DNA of 64,000 nt from Bacteroides salyersiae WAL 10018 = DSM 18765 = JCM 12988 (lineage in GTDB: Bacteria; Bacteroidota; Bacteroidia; Bacteroidales; Bacteroidaceae), in assembly GCF_000381365.1 (NCBI RefSeq), contig NZ_KB905467.1, forward strand, positions 62,001 to 126,000. The letters are read 5' to 3'. The notes under the pieces are model-generated. The model did no database searches and was not told where the DNA came from. It saw only the letters and a list, made by a program, of their open reading frames with translations. Shown here piece after piece: positions 24,097 through 32,762 of this stretch; positions within the stretch are counted from its first letter, which is position 1; each line of letters opens with the position of its first letter. The position numbers and the translations under genes are program-made.

Positions 24097-25491
24097 ATGA
24101 AAAAGTATTTTAGTTTAATGGCAATAATGTTGTCTGCATGTTGTCTACTCTTGACAGCTTGTGACGACGACAATCGTGAGTCTCTGGATCTTTCACAGGA
24201 TGTGACTATCCATGAATTTACAATAAACGGTACACAGGGAACAATCGATAATGAAAACATGACGGTTAAAGTGATGCTTCCGCCTAAATCGGAGGTGACT
24301 TCACTGACACCTGTTATCGAAATAGCAGACCAGGCTACGGTTACTCCTGCCAGTGGAGAACAACAGAATTTTTCCGGCAATGTGGAATATAAAGTGGTAA
24401 ATGGCAATCTGTATAACATTTACAAGGTTTCAGTAGAGGTATTGAATGCCCGGATTACAAGGTTTATGCTTAATGGCAGATATCTTGGAACGATCGATGA
24501 TGTCAATCATACGATTAGTGTGACGGTTCCTACTACTATCGATATTACTAAGTTGATCCCCACCATCGAATATACCGAAGGGGCAACTATATCTCCGGAA
24601 AGTTCGAAAATGCAGGACTTTACCAATCCTGTGGTTTATACGCTTACCTATATGAATGAAACCTTTACTTATGAAGTATCGGTCATACAAAGCGATCATG
24701 CTTATGCGTTCTTAGGTACGGCCGAAACAATCGAAGGATTAACTAACGCTGATGAAAAGACGGCTGCGGAATGGATGATGGAAAATATTCCGAACAGTAA
24801 ATATGTTTCATTGGAATCATTGAAGGATGGTTCGACTTCGCTGAATCAGTTTACTGCGGTATGGTTCCATTATGAACAGACCAACACGTTACCTGCCATT
24901 GCTGCCAACAAGAATGTGACGAATGCCCTTAAGAATTATTATACCGGTGGTGGTAATGTATTCCTGTCGGGAACCGCTTGCCTTTACACAGGAAGCTTGG
25001 GTATCACGCCTTCCACTTATATACCGAATAATCCTTTCGGCAGTTTCGGTGATGCGGAACAAGTGAATGCTCCCGGTGAACTTTGGGGGATCGCCATTAC
25101 CGGATGCGAAGACCATCCTATCTATAAAGGGGTAACGGTTGACAAAACAACTCAGACATGGCCCGTTGTCTGGCTTATCGGTAAGGAAATATCATGGCGT
25201 AGGAACATCGGATGTCCATGGGATCTGGTTGCTCCTTATACGCAGGACTGGTCTGACTGGTCGGCAAAAACAGGAGGTACTCCGTTAGCTTCTTTCAACT
25301 GGGATAATGATTGTAATGAGAAAGTGGCTGTTTCAGTCTTTGACGGTGTCGAGGGAGAAAAGGGAACTGCTGTCTGCATCGGAATGCCGTCTTATGACTG
25401 GTATTATGAAAAAGAAGACGTATCGGCAAATCCTTATTATTCGAATATAGAGAAGATTACGCAGAATGTTTTCGACTATCTCACAAAATAA
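24097..25491 (+). CDS. Surface fructan-binding lipoprotein (DUF4960, BT1761-like)
   Basis: Beginning at ATG 24097, the 464-residue lipoprotein has the signal MKKYFSLMAIMLSACCLLLTAC, two immunoglobulin-like N-terminal modules with related sequence (EFTINGTQGTIDNENMTVKV and RFMLNGRYLGTIDDVNHTIS), and a larger C-terminal domain from about 205 resembling DUF4960, with a Rossmann-like AYFLGTAETIEGL-type start and LKNYYTGGGNVFLSG. In the B. thetaiotaomicron levan locus the gene in this position encodes a surface levan-binding protein. It presumably anchors the polymer near the GH32 lipoprotein that follows. Confidence 0.8.
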   Translation: MKKYFSLMAIMLSACCLLLTACDDDNRESLDLSQDVTIHEFTINGTQGTIDNENMTVKVMLPPKSEVTSLTPVIEIADQATVTPASGEQQNFSGNVEYKVVNGNLYNIYKVSVEVLNARITRFMLNGRYLGTIDDVNHTISVTVPTTIDITKLIPTIEYTEGATISPESSKMQDFTNPVVYTLTYMNETFTYEVSVIQSDHAYAFLGTAETIEGLTNADEKTAAEWMMENIPNSKYVSLESLKDGSTSLNQFTAVWFHYEQTNTLPAIAANKNVTNALKNYYTGGGNVFLSGTACLYTGSLGITPSTYIPNNPFGSFGDAEQVNAPGELWGIAITGCEDHPIYKGVTVDKTTQTWPVVWLIGKEISWRRNIGCPWDLVAPYTQDWSDWSAKTGGTPLASFNWDNDCNEKVAVSVFDGVEGEKGTAVCIGMPSYDWYYEKEDVSANPYYSNIEKITQNVFDYLTK

Positions 25492-25508
25492 ATAACAAAA
25501 TTCAGGGC

Positions 25509-25539
25509 GGATACATCGCCTGCAAAAGACGATGTATCC
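25509..25539 (+). other. Intra-operon hairpin before the levanase gene
   Basis: GGATACATCG (25509-25518) pairs with CGATGTATCC (25530-25539) across an 11-nt loop; the following TTTG is only a weak T run. It lies in the 96-nt gap between the DUF4960 and GH32 genes and could act as an attenuator or an mRNA 3'-end stabiliser for the susCD-binder part. Confidence 0.55.
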
Positions 25540-25587
25540 CTTTGAACAAACCAGAAACGAACGATTCAGTAATTTAAAATCATAATT

Positions 25588-27129
25588 ATGAAAAGATATA
25601 TCTATGTTTTGTTTATGTTCATCACTCTTAACCTGTGGGCTTGTAGTGACAGTGAACCGTCTACGGACGGAGGTGGAGAAGAGGTGGTGGATAAGACTAC
25701 CGATTGTCAGTCGGCCAATGAAAAAGGAGCTTATACGACTTGGTATAAACCGGCAAACGGCTGGGTAGGTGACCCGATACCTTATTATGATAACGGTAAA
25801 TTCTATATTTTCTATTTGCAGGACTGGCGTTCGGGATATCCTTTTCTGCATCCGTGGCACATGGTTTATTCAACGGATCTTTCCTCTTTTACCTTTGGTG
25901 GCGAAACGATACCCTGCGGAAAAGAAGATGAGCAGGATGTGGCTTTAGGCACTGGTGGGGTTATCAAAGATCGTACTACCGGAGAATATTGCGCTTTTTA
26001 TACCGGGCATCAGTGGAAATGGCAAGAGATGGGAGTGCCTACACAGGCTATCTTGCTGACAACTTCCAAAGACATGAAAACATGGACAAAGAAAGGGGAA
26101 CATAACTTCTATCTGTCTCTTCGCGGGCAAAGCGGTTATGTGGAAAACGACTGTCGTGACCCGCATGTCTTTTATGATGAGGAAGACGGATTGTATAAAA
26201 TGGTAGTGACAACCCATACCGATGCCGGGGCAACACTGGCCTTATTTACTTCAAAGGAGTTGCAGAATGCCAAAGCGTGGACGTTGCAGGAACCACTTTA
26301 CACAGATCCCAATATTTGGGTGATGGAGTGTGCCGATGTCTTTAAGGAAGGCGAGTATTGGTATTTGACGTACTCGGATGTTGCTGACCGTAAAGTACAC
26401 TACCGTTATGCCAAGTCGCTGAAAGGACCGTGGACGAAACCTGCCAACGATATTTTCGATGGCATTGCCTTTTATGCCGGCAAGACGATGTCGAACGGTA
26501 CAGAACGTTATCTGGCCGGATGGTGTCCTACACGTATCGGTGATGGCGATGAAGACCAGTGGGGCGGTTCTCTGGTTTGCCACCGTATGCTGTTCAATGC
26601 TGATGGAACGATTGATCTTAAACTGCCCGACGGCATTGACAAGAAATTCACGACATTGAAGAAGACAGTACTTATCGATAAATCGGGTAAGGCAGTGAAG
26701 AAAGAGGATTCCTATGTACTTTCGGATGTAGCTTCGGTTTCATTCCCGCGTTTAGACAAGACGTGCAAAATAGAGGCAACCGTCAAAGCGACAGGTAATG
26801 ACGATGCTTTCGGTTTTGCTTTTGGAGCATGTGATGATAAAACGGAAGTTTATTCCATTCGCTTTGATTTGAAAAACAAGCAGTTGGTAATGTCAAAAGA
26901 TGACTTGACACGTGGCACTACTCCGACACAAACCAATGTTGCACTGACTGTTCCTGCCGACAAGCTGTTTAAGGTGAAAATTGTAGCCGAAAAGTCTGTT
27001 TGTGTAATGTATGTGAACGACAAGATTGCATTTTCCAACCGTATCGATAAAATGCCGAAAAATCCGTGGGCAATCTTTACAGACAAAGGAACGGAGATCT
27101 CTTTCTCCGATATAAAAGTATATGAATAA
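25588..27129 (+). CDS. GH32 surface fructanase (levanase-like, BT1760 position)
   Basis: The 513-residue lipoprotein (Cys19 in LNLWACSDSE) has the five-bladed GH32 catalytic domain at about 45-350 and a beta-sandwich domain after it. Catalytic residues read as D62 (nucleophile, in NGWVGDPIPYY), D191 (stabiliser, CRDPHVFY) and E247 (acid/base, VMECADVF). The first motif differs from the usual WMNDPNG, as in divergent endo-levanases. Position directly after SusC, SusD and the binder, plus the lipid anchor, fits an endo-acting enzyme cutting fructan at the cell surface. A beta-2,6 specificity is inferred from the locus, not from residues. Confidence 0.85.
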   Translation: MKRYIYVLFMFITLNLWACSDSEPSTDGGGEEVVDKTTDCQSANEKGAYTTWYKPANGWVGDPIPYYDNGKFYIFYLQDWRSGYPFLHPWHMVYSTDLSSFTFGGETIPCGKEDEQDVALGTGGVIKDRTTGEYCAFYTGHQWKWQEMGVPTQAILLTTSKDMKTWTKKGEHNFYLSLRGQSGYVENDCRDPHVFYDEEDGLYKMVVTTHTDAGATLALFTSKELQNAKAWTLQEPLYTDPNIWVMECADVFKEGEYWYLTYSDVADRKVHYRYAKSLKGPWTKPANDIFDGIAFYAGKTMSNGTERYLAGWCPTRIGDGDEDQWGGSLVCHRMLFNADGTIDLKLPDGIDKKFTTLKKTVLIDKSGKAVKKEDSYVLSDVASVSFPRLDKTCKIEATVKATGNDDAFGFAFGACDDKTEVYSIRFDLKNKQLVMSKDDLTRGTTPTQTNVALTVPADKLFKVKIVAEKSVCVMYVNDKIAFSNRIDKMPKNPWAIFTDKGTEISFSDIKVYE

Positions 27130-27161
27130 TCCTTTATTTAATAATTAAAAACATTAGTAAC

Positions 27162-28412
27162 ATGAAAAAGACATTTTTACTCATTTCTGCATTTGCAGCC
27201 ACTACTACACTGTTGGCTCAGGATGATTTAGTGATTTATGGTGATGTGACTCCGGACATTGTATGGAATAATTTTGCCGGTCCTACCAATGTACAGGAGG
27301 TTGATAATCCGAGTCCGGACGCTGTGAACTCTACGGCTAAGTGTATCTCGATGAACCGTCCCAAAGAAACGGGAGGTTCCGATGAAATAGGCTGGCCTTG
27401 GGAAGGTGCTTTATCCGAAAGTTTCAATGTACCTAATATAGCAGAGTATAATTCGATTTCGATGCTGGTGAAGAAGCCTTATCCGGGCAAAGTATGCCTT
27501 GAATTGCAGAGTCCGTCGGGAGGAAGCAGTATGATTTACGCAGAGTATACGGCAACCGATGATTCTTGGCAGAAACTGACATTTCCAATTATCAATGTTT
27601 CCGGTCTCGGTGCAACCGGTCTTACTAAAATATTGGTTGAGATCCATCGTGAAGATGAGAACAATAATGATGATTTCGAAGATTGCATCATGTATGCCGA
27701 TGAAATCACCTTGCATAAGGCAATGCCGGAATTCGGTTTTAACGGCGAAGATAAAATAGCCGGCGGATGGATTCCTTTCCCGGGAGATGAATTCAGCAGA
27801 AAGGCGGGAATTGTGGACAATCCGGATAAGACAGGCATTAACGCGACTGACAAATGCCTGTGGATCAAAAGAGAAAAAGGAGATGAAGTATTCTCCGGTG
27901 CCATCAATCGCAATCTGAAAGTGACAGATTTGAACAGCTTCAAATGTCTGACGATGATGGTGAAAAAGAGTGTGGCAGGACCGGTAAGCCTGGAACTGCA
28001 ATCTCCGGGTGAAGAGAAAAAGCAGATTTTGACTGCCGAATATACAGAGGTGGGAAAATGGCAAAAACTCTATTTCACATTCCCGGACAATCTGTTGGAA
28101 GGTGCTCCGTTGCAGATCATTATTTTACAGGCACATGTTGTGGATACCAAAGAAGACGATACTTTTACCGAACCGATGGATGTTTATGTAGACGAACTCT
28201 ATTTATCCAATGACGCAGTGTCTATTCCTCTTCTTTCAAAAGACCCGAACGAGATTGTAAAGACCGAGATCTATGATGTCAGAGGGATGCTTGTCAAAAC
28301 ATTCGGCATGGGAGAAGAAGTATCTGCCGATAATTTGGAACAAGGTATTTATGTTGTGCGCCAGATCGATCAGGATGGAAATGCGACAGTGACAAAATTA
28401 ATGAATAAATAA
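27162..28412 (+). CDS. Secreted protein with two tandem binding-like modules and a sorting-type tail
   Basis: The 416-residue product has a signal peptide (MKKTFLLISAFAATTTLLAQ). Residues about 22-185 and 186-350 are two copies of one jelly-roll-like module: compare KVCLELQSPSGG...AEYTATDDSWQKLTF near 109-137 with PVSLELQSPGEE...AEYTEVGKWQKLYF near 272-300, each ending in YADEITL or YVDELYL. The last 60 residues (IYDVRGMLVKTF ... LEQGIYVVRQ ... TVTKLMNK) look like a Por-secretion/TIGR04183-type C-terminal domain. No enzyme motif is seen. In a fructan locus it is best seen as a carbohydrate-binding protein; its ligand is unproven. Confidence 0.6.
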   Translation: MKKTFLLISAFAATTTLLAQDDLVIYGDVTPDIVWNNFAGPTNVQEVDNPSPDAVNSTAKCISMNRPKETGGSDEIGWPWEGALSESFNVPNIAEYNSISMLVKKPYPGKVCLELQSPSGGSSMIYAEYTATDDSWQKLTFPIINVSGLGATGLTKILVEIHREDENNNDDFEDCIMYADEITLHKAMPEFGFNGEDKIAGGWIPFPGDEFSRKAGIVDNPDKTGINATDKCLWIKREKGDEVFSGAINRNLKVTDLNSFKCLTMMVKKSVAGPVSLELQSPGEEKKQILTAEYTEVGKWQKLYFTFPDNLLEGAPLQIIILQAHVVDTKEDDTFTEPMDVYVDELYLSNDAVSIPLLSKDPNEIVKTEIYDVRGMLVKTFGMGEEVSADNLEQGIYVVRQIDQDGNATVTKLMNK

Positions 28413-28492
28413 TCAGGATACACGGAAAGCGAAGGACCCGTATGAAAACCGGGTTCTTTACTTCCCTGTCCGGAACTTTAAGGAATACCGAC

Positions 28493-30580
28493 ATGAATTA
28501 TACACGTTATTTATTATTGCTGTTTGGTGTGATGGCATTGGCGTCTTGCCGACAAGAGAAGCTGGATGTCACATTCAGTTCATTGCTGGAGGAGATGGTT
28601 GATTATGAAGAAGCGGCCCGTTTTCCGGCTCTGCCGTTCTCTTGCCGTCAGGAAAGTAGTTATGACCGTCGGTCGATTCATCCCGATTCTGCCGGTTGGT
28701 TTGCCAATAATGACGGTTTTGGAATCATCCGTGTGGATACCGTGAACGGGAGAAAAGAAAATGTTCTGTTCGATCAGGACGGTCCCGGCGTTATTACCCG
28801 GTTTTGGCTGACAACAATGGATAAACGGGGTGTAATGCGTTTTTACTTTAATCATGCTAAAGATGCCCAATGGGAAATCCCGGCATATGACTTGCTTCGC
28901 ACAGGATTGCCGATCGGTAGAGAATTTGCCCAAGAACACCCCAACTATACTCCGGATGGAAAGGGAGGAAATACCCTGTTTTTACCGATCCCGTACAGCG
29001 ACGGATGTAAAGTCACCTTTGAACTGCCGGATTCAATCGAACCGTCCCCCAAATATTATGGAATAAACTATCGTCGCTATCCGGTAGGAACCAAGGTTGA
29101 AACGTTCTCTGTTGAGGTAGTAGAAAAGAATAGAGACAAGATATTGTATGTGGACTCTTTGTTGCAGCATTATCCCTCTTATGAAAAGGGAACATTGTTG
29201 ACCGAATCACAGGAACTGGCTTCAAAAGATTCACTGTCGGTCGTACTGCCGGAAGGTACAAATGCTGTCCGTCTTCTATCGGTGAATATCCAGGTAGATT
29301 CCGCCCATTATGAACAAGCCATGCGCGAACAGATTATTAAAATGGACTTTGACGGTGTAGAGACTGTTTTGGTTCCTTTGAGCGATTTCTCAGGAGCCGG
29401 TATGGGAGCGCGTAAGTCGGATAGTTGGTATGTATCTGCCGATGGTAAGGGACAAGTGGTCAGCCGTTGGGTAATGCCTTATCAGAAAAATGCAGTTTTC
29501 ACATTGGTAAATCTTTCCTCCATTGCCGTAAAGGCAGCAGTTGAAATACGCGTGGACAGTTGGCAATGGGATGAGCGCAGCCTTTATTTCCACACTTCCT
29601 GGAAACAGGAAAAGGGCATTCATGTAGAAGCCGATCCGGATAATGACGCGGCATGCATAGACTGGAATTTTGCAACCCTGAACGGACGCGGAGTCTATAA
29701 AGGAGATGTCTTGTCGTTATTCAACCACACCTTAGCCTGGTATGGCGAGGGAGATGAAAAGATATGGGTAGATGATGATAAAAACTTCCCTTCCCATTTC
29801 GGGACGGGTACGGAAGATTATTACAACTGTTCCTGGGCGCCTGTGATTCCTTTCTATACTCCTTTTGGCGGAGCAACACGGGCGGATGCTGAAACGTCTA
29901 TCGGATATAATACATTCTTCCGGACGCGGAATTTGGATCAGATACCTTTTAACAAGAACCTCCGTTTCGATATCGAGATGTTGAGCTGGATATCCGGCGA
30001 AGTGGATTATGCAACCACTGTATATTGGTACGGTGATTTAAATGCAAAGGCAGAAGGGTGCACACCGGTAGAGGTGGTGACGCAACCTTTGTTATCTCAA
30101 CCGGCCGATCCTGCTGCTTATAAAATAGCAGAAAACGCCATTGAGTTTGAGAAACTGACTCCTGTGGCAAAATCCGGAGAACTGTTTACCGACGGGCAAG
30201 GCATGCTTACTTTTTCCGATGGGAAATGGAGCGGTAGCAAGCAGTTGATTTGTACACATGGAAAAGTCGGGAGTTTCATTGAGTATGTGTTTGATGTAAC
30301 GGAGAATCAGCCATACGATATCATTATTCATGGCACCAAAGCACCCGATTATGGCATCATCGGCTTTTATGTGAATGACCGGAAGTCTCCGGTTGTATTC
30401 GATGGTTGCAGCGCTCCTGAATTCGATGTTGCCAATTCCGGCCCGATCCGTCTCGGACGTTATGTTCCGGAAAATGGAAAGATACGTTTAAAAATAGAAT
30501 TGGTCGGTAAAAACGAAAAAGCTCATGGTACGGGTGGTATTTTCGGATTGGATTGCCTGATTTTGAATGCCGTAAAATAA
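28493..30580 (+). CDS. GH172 (DUF2961) lipoprotein, possible alpha-fructofuranoside hydrolase
   Basis: AAGGAA at 28480-28485 and a lipoprotein signal (MNYTRYLLLLFGVMALASC) decide the start at 28493 over an in-frame ATG at 28442. The 695-residue protein shows the DUF2961 landmarks: GPGVITRFWLT near 96, FLPIPYSDGCKVTFE, LARKSDSW-like loop, and the FGTGTEDYYNCSW motif whose glutamate (E441) is a probable catalytic residue. DUF2961 is now GH172, founded on a Bifidobacterium difructose-dianhydride-I synthase/hydrolase with alpha-D-fructofuranosidase activity; other members act on alpha-arabinofuranosides. The fructan context supports alpha-fructoside or difructose anhydride cleavage. The C-terminal 150 residues are an added beta-sandwich (FIEYVFDVTENQPYDIIIHG). 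Confidence 0.82.
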   Translation: MNYTRYLLLLFGVMALASCRQEKLDVTFSSLLEEMVDYEEAARFPALPFSCRQESSYDRRSIHPDSAGWFANNDGFGIIRVDTVNGRKENVLFDQDGPGVITRFWLTTMDKRGVMRFYFNHAKDAQWEIPAYDLLRTGLPIGREFAQEHPNYTPDGKGGNTLFLPIPYSDGCKVTFELPDSIEPSPKYYGINYRRYPVGTKVETFSVEVVEKNRDKILYVDSLLQHYPSYEKGTLLTESQELASKDSLSVVLPEGTNAVRLLSVNIQVDSAHYEQAMREQIIKMDFDGVETVLVPLSDFSGAGMGARKSDSWYVSADGKGQVVSRWVMPYQKNAVFTLVNLSSIAVKAAVEIRVDSWQWDERSLYFHTSWKQEKGIHVEADPDNDAACIDWNFATLNGRGVYKGDVLSLFNHTLAWYGEGDEKIWVDDDKNFPSHFGTGTEDYYNCSWAPVIPFYTPFGGATRADAETSIGYNTFFRTRNLDQIPFNKNLRFDIEMLSWISGEVDYATTVYWYGDLNAKAEGCTPVEVVTQPLLSQPADPAAYKIAENAIEFEKLTPVAKSGELFTDGQGMLTFSDGKWSGSKQLICTHGKVGSFIEYVFDVTENQPYDIIIHGTKAPDYGIIGFYVNDRKSPVVFDGCSAPEFDVANSGPIRLGRYVPENGKIRLKIELVGKNEKAHGTGGIFGLDCLILNAVK

Positions 30581-30654
30581 ACGGGGCAATACCATAACGA
30601 TGATATTGCCATGTATCATTATTATAATTGGATGAATCAAATATTGTATATATC

Positions 30655-30684
30655 CGGTATCCGTCTTATGTTGGACGGATACCG
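30655..30684 (+). other. Hairpin between GH172 and GH32 genes
   Basis: CGGTATCCGTC (30655-30665) and GACGGATACCG (30674-30684) form a perfect 11-bp stem with an 8-nt loop. It lacks a T tract and so is a weak terminator candidate; it marks the boundary before a new promoter. Confidence 0.6.
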
Positions 30685-30743
30685 ATGTAACAAATATAAC
30701 ATAGTTTGCAATAAATGTGATAGGTACTCTACGCTATGGCGTC

Positions 30744-30751
30744 TATCTTTG
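30744..30751 (+). promoter_or_regulatory. Predicted -7 promoter element for the DUF4980-GH32 gene
   Basis: TATCTTTG lies 36 nt before the GH32 start and about 60 nt after the hairpin, in a 207-nt gap. A TTTG at 30705-30708 is too far away for a standard -33 box. A separate transcription start for the GH32-transporter-kinase part is plausible. Confidence 0.5.
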
Positions 30752-30787
30752 CAGCAGTAGAATTTAAAATCTTAATACCAAAACAAC

Positions 30788-32602
30788 ATGTTTCACTTAA
30801 AAGACTCTTGGCGGAAAATCGGAAGAATGCTTTCCTTGTTTATAATAGGAACCACTGCTTCTATTTGTACTTGTCCGGCTATAAATCCTCCTTTCGTGAT
30901 TAAACATTTAGGCGACGGACAGAGTATCGTCCAGATTGATGAACAAAAAAAATATTTACTTCTTCCGGTAGAAGAGGTTTCGCCCGAAGCGAAGTTGTAT
31001 ATGATAGCCGATAATGACGTGGTGCGCAATATGAATGTACGTCTTGCTATCAATAAAGTAGACTATTTCGTACCTGTTGATCTTACCGGATTTGAGAACA
31101 AACATCTTTCTTTCAACTTTCAGCTTATCCCGGATTCGGCTATCTGCTGGAAAGAGATGAAGCTTTCGGATGAATTCGATACTTCCAATCGCGAAGCATT
31201 TCGTCCGGTTTATCACTTCACTCCGGCTTACGGTTGGATGAACGATCCCAATGGAATGGTATATAAGGACGGTGTTTACCACCTGTTCTATCAGCATAAT
31301 CCTTATGGCTCCATGTGGGGAAATATGCACTGGGGGCATGCTACCAGTACGGATCTTGTCAATTGGAAACATCAGGGAGATGCCATTTCTCCGGATGCAT
31401 TAGGCACTATTTTCAGCGGTTCATGTGTGGTGGATAAAGATAACACGGCCGGTTTTGGCGCAGGGGCTATCGTTGCTTTCTATACTTCGGCAAGCGACCG
31501 TCAGGTGCAAAGCATGGCATACAGTCTGGATAATGGAAAAACATTCAAGAAATATGCCCGTAATCCTATTCTGACATCTACTCAGCGTGATTTCCGCGAT
31601 CCGAAGGTGATCTGGCATGAAGATACGAAAAAGTGGATTATGATTCTTGCCGTGGGGCAGGAAATGCAGATTTATTCTTCTTCTGATTTGAAAGACTGGA
31701 CACTGGAGAGTAAATTCGGTGAAGGGCAAGGAGCTCATGGAGGTGTATGGGAATGCCCCGATCTGATAGAGTTGCCTATTGAAGGTACTGAGTTGAAAAA
31801 ATGGGTGCTTATTTGTAACCTTAATCCGGGCGGCCCGTTCGGAGGTTCTGCTACGCAATACTTTGTCGGGACGTTCGATGGAAAGAAATTCGTAAATGAA
31901 TCTCCCTCAAAAACGAAATGGATGGATTGGGGAAAGGATCATTACGCCGCAGTGACTTGGAGCAATGCTCCCGAAGGCCGGCACATTGCTCTGGCTTGGA
32001 TGAGTAATTGGGAGTATGCCAATAATGTACCGACTCGGCAATATCGGAGTGGCAATTCTGTGCCGCGAGATCTTTCGCTTTATACCCATGAGGGAGAAAC
32101 TTACGTAAAATGCACTCCTTCCCGGGAATTACTGAAATTGCGTGATAAAGGTACAAAGAAACGTACTTTCAAGGTAGACCGTACCTATAATCTGGATAAA
32201 CTGATTGCCGACAACACAGGCACATACGAAATAGAGATGACCATTAAAAATAAAAATGCAGAGGTCATCGGTTTCCAGCTTTTCAATTCCAAAGGCGAAG
32301 AAGTGGAAATGTATTATAATCTCGTGGAAAAGAAATTCTTCATGGATCGCACCAAGAGTGGGGATGTGTCGTTCAGTAAAGAATTTCCGGCTGTGACATC
32401 GGCTCCCATAGAGGGGGGGGACGAAATCAAACTTCGTTTGTTCGTCGACAAATCGAGTATTGAAGCTTTTGGCAACGATGGGCGTTTCGCAATGACGAAT
32501 CTCGTGTTTCCGTCAGAACCTTACAACCGTGTCAGTTTCTATGCCAAAGGCGGTAGTTATAATGTAACTTCATTCACTGTATTTAATTTAGTAGTCAAGT
32601 AG
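30788..32602 (+). CDS. DUF4980-GH32 exo-fructanase
   Basis: The 604-residue protein has a signal with a possible lipobox (SICTC, Cys29), an N-terminal DUF4980 domain (about 32-135), the GH32 propeller (about 140-455) and a C-terminal beta-sandwich. The catalytic set is complete: D153 in WMNDPNG, D271 in FRDPK, E322 in WECPDL. The arrangement matches the exo-acting beta-fructosidases of Bacteroides fructan loci (BT1765/BT3082-like), which release fructose from levan and inulin oligosaccharides. An 8-G run at 32413-32420 in the C-terminal domain codes for Gly-Gly and is a potential slippage site. Its stop codon lies inside the first octamers of a long inverted repeat. Confidence 0.92.
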   Translation: MFHLKDSWRKIGRMLSLFIIGTTASICTCPAINPPFVIKHLGDGQSIVQIDEQKKYLLLPVEEVSPEAKLYMIADNDVVRNMNVRLAINKVDYFVPVDLTGFENKHLSFNFQLIPDSAICWKEMKLSDEFDTSNREAFRPVYHFTPAYGWMNDPNGMVYKDGVYHLFYQHNPYGSMWGNMHWGHATSTDLVNWKHQGDAISPDALGTIFSGSCVVDKDNTAGFGAGAIVAFYTSASDRQVQSMAYSLDNGKTFKKYARNPILTSTQRDFRDPKVIWHEDTKKWIMILAVGQEMQIYSSSDLKDWTLESKFGEGQGAHGGVWECPDLIELPIEGTELKKWVLICNLNPGGPFGGSATQYFVGTFDGKKFVNESPSKTKWMDWGKDHYAAVTWSNAPEGRHIALAWMSNWEYANNVPTRQYRSGNSVPRDLSLYTHEGETYVKCTPSRELLKLRDKGTKKRTFKVDRTYNLDKLIADNTGTYEIEMTIKNKNAEVIGFQLFNSKGEEVEMYYNLVEKKFFMDRTKSGDVSFSKEFPAVTSAPIEGGDEIKLRLFVDKSSIEAFGNDGRFAMTNLVFPSEPYNRVSFYAKGGSYNVTSFTVFNLVVK

Positions 32603-32725
32603 TTTAGTAGTCAAGTAGGTAAGTAGTTAAGTAGGTAAGTAGTAAGTAGCAGATACTACGTAAATGTAAGCAAGACATTTCTACTTAACTACTTAACTAC
32701 TTACCTACTTGACTACTGAACTACT
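32590..32725. repeat. Long inverted repeat built of AGTAG octamers
   Basis: From 32590 an 8-bp unit AGTAGNNN is repeated seven times (AGTAGTCA, AGTAGTTT, AGTAGTCA, AGTAGGTA, AGTAGTTA, AGTAGGTA, AGTAGTAA). The 45-nt stretch 32598-32642 is the reverse complement of 32681-32725 with only two mismatches, around a 38-nt loop. The transcript could fold into a very stable hairpin starting at the GH32 stop codon and ending 37 nt before the transporter start. It is a candidate for mRNA processing or for partial termination within the operon. Confidence 0.92.
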
Positions 32726-32762
32726 GAATCACTGAATTTCTTACTGCTTAAAAAAACATATC

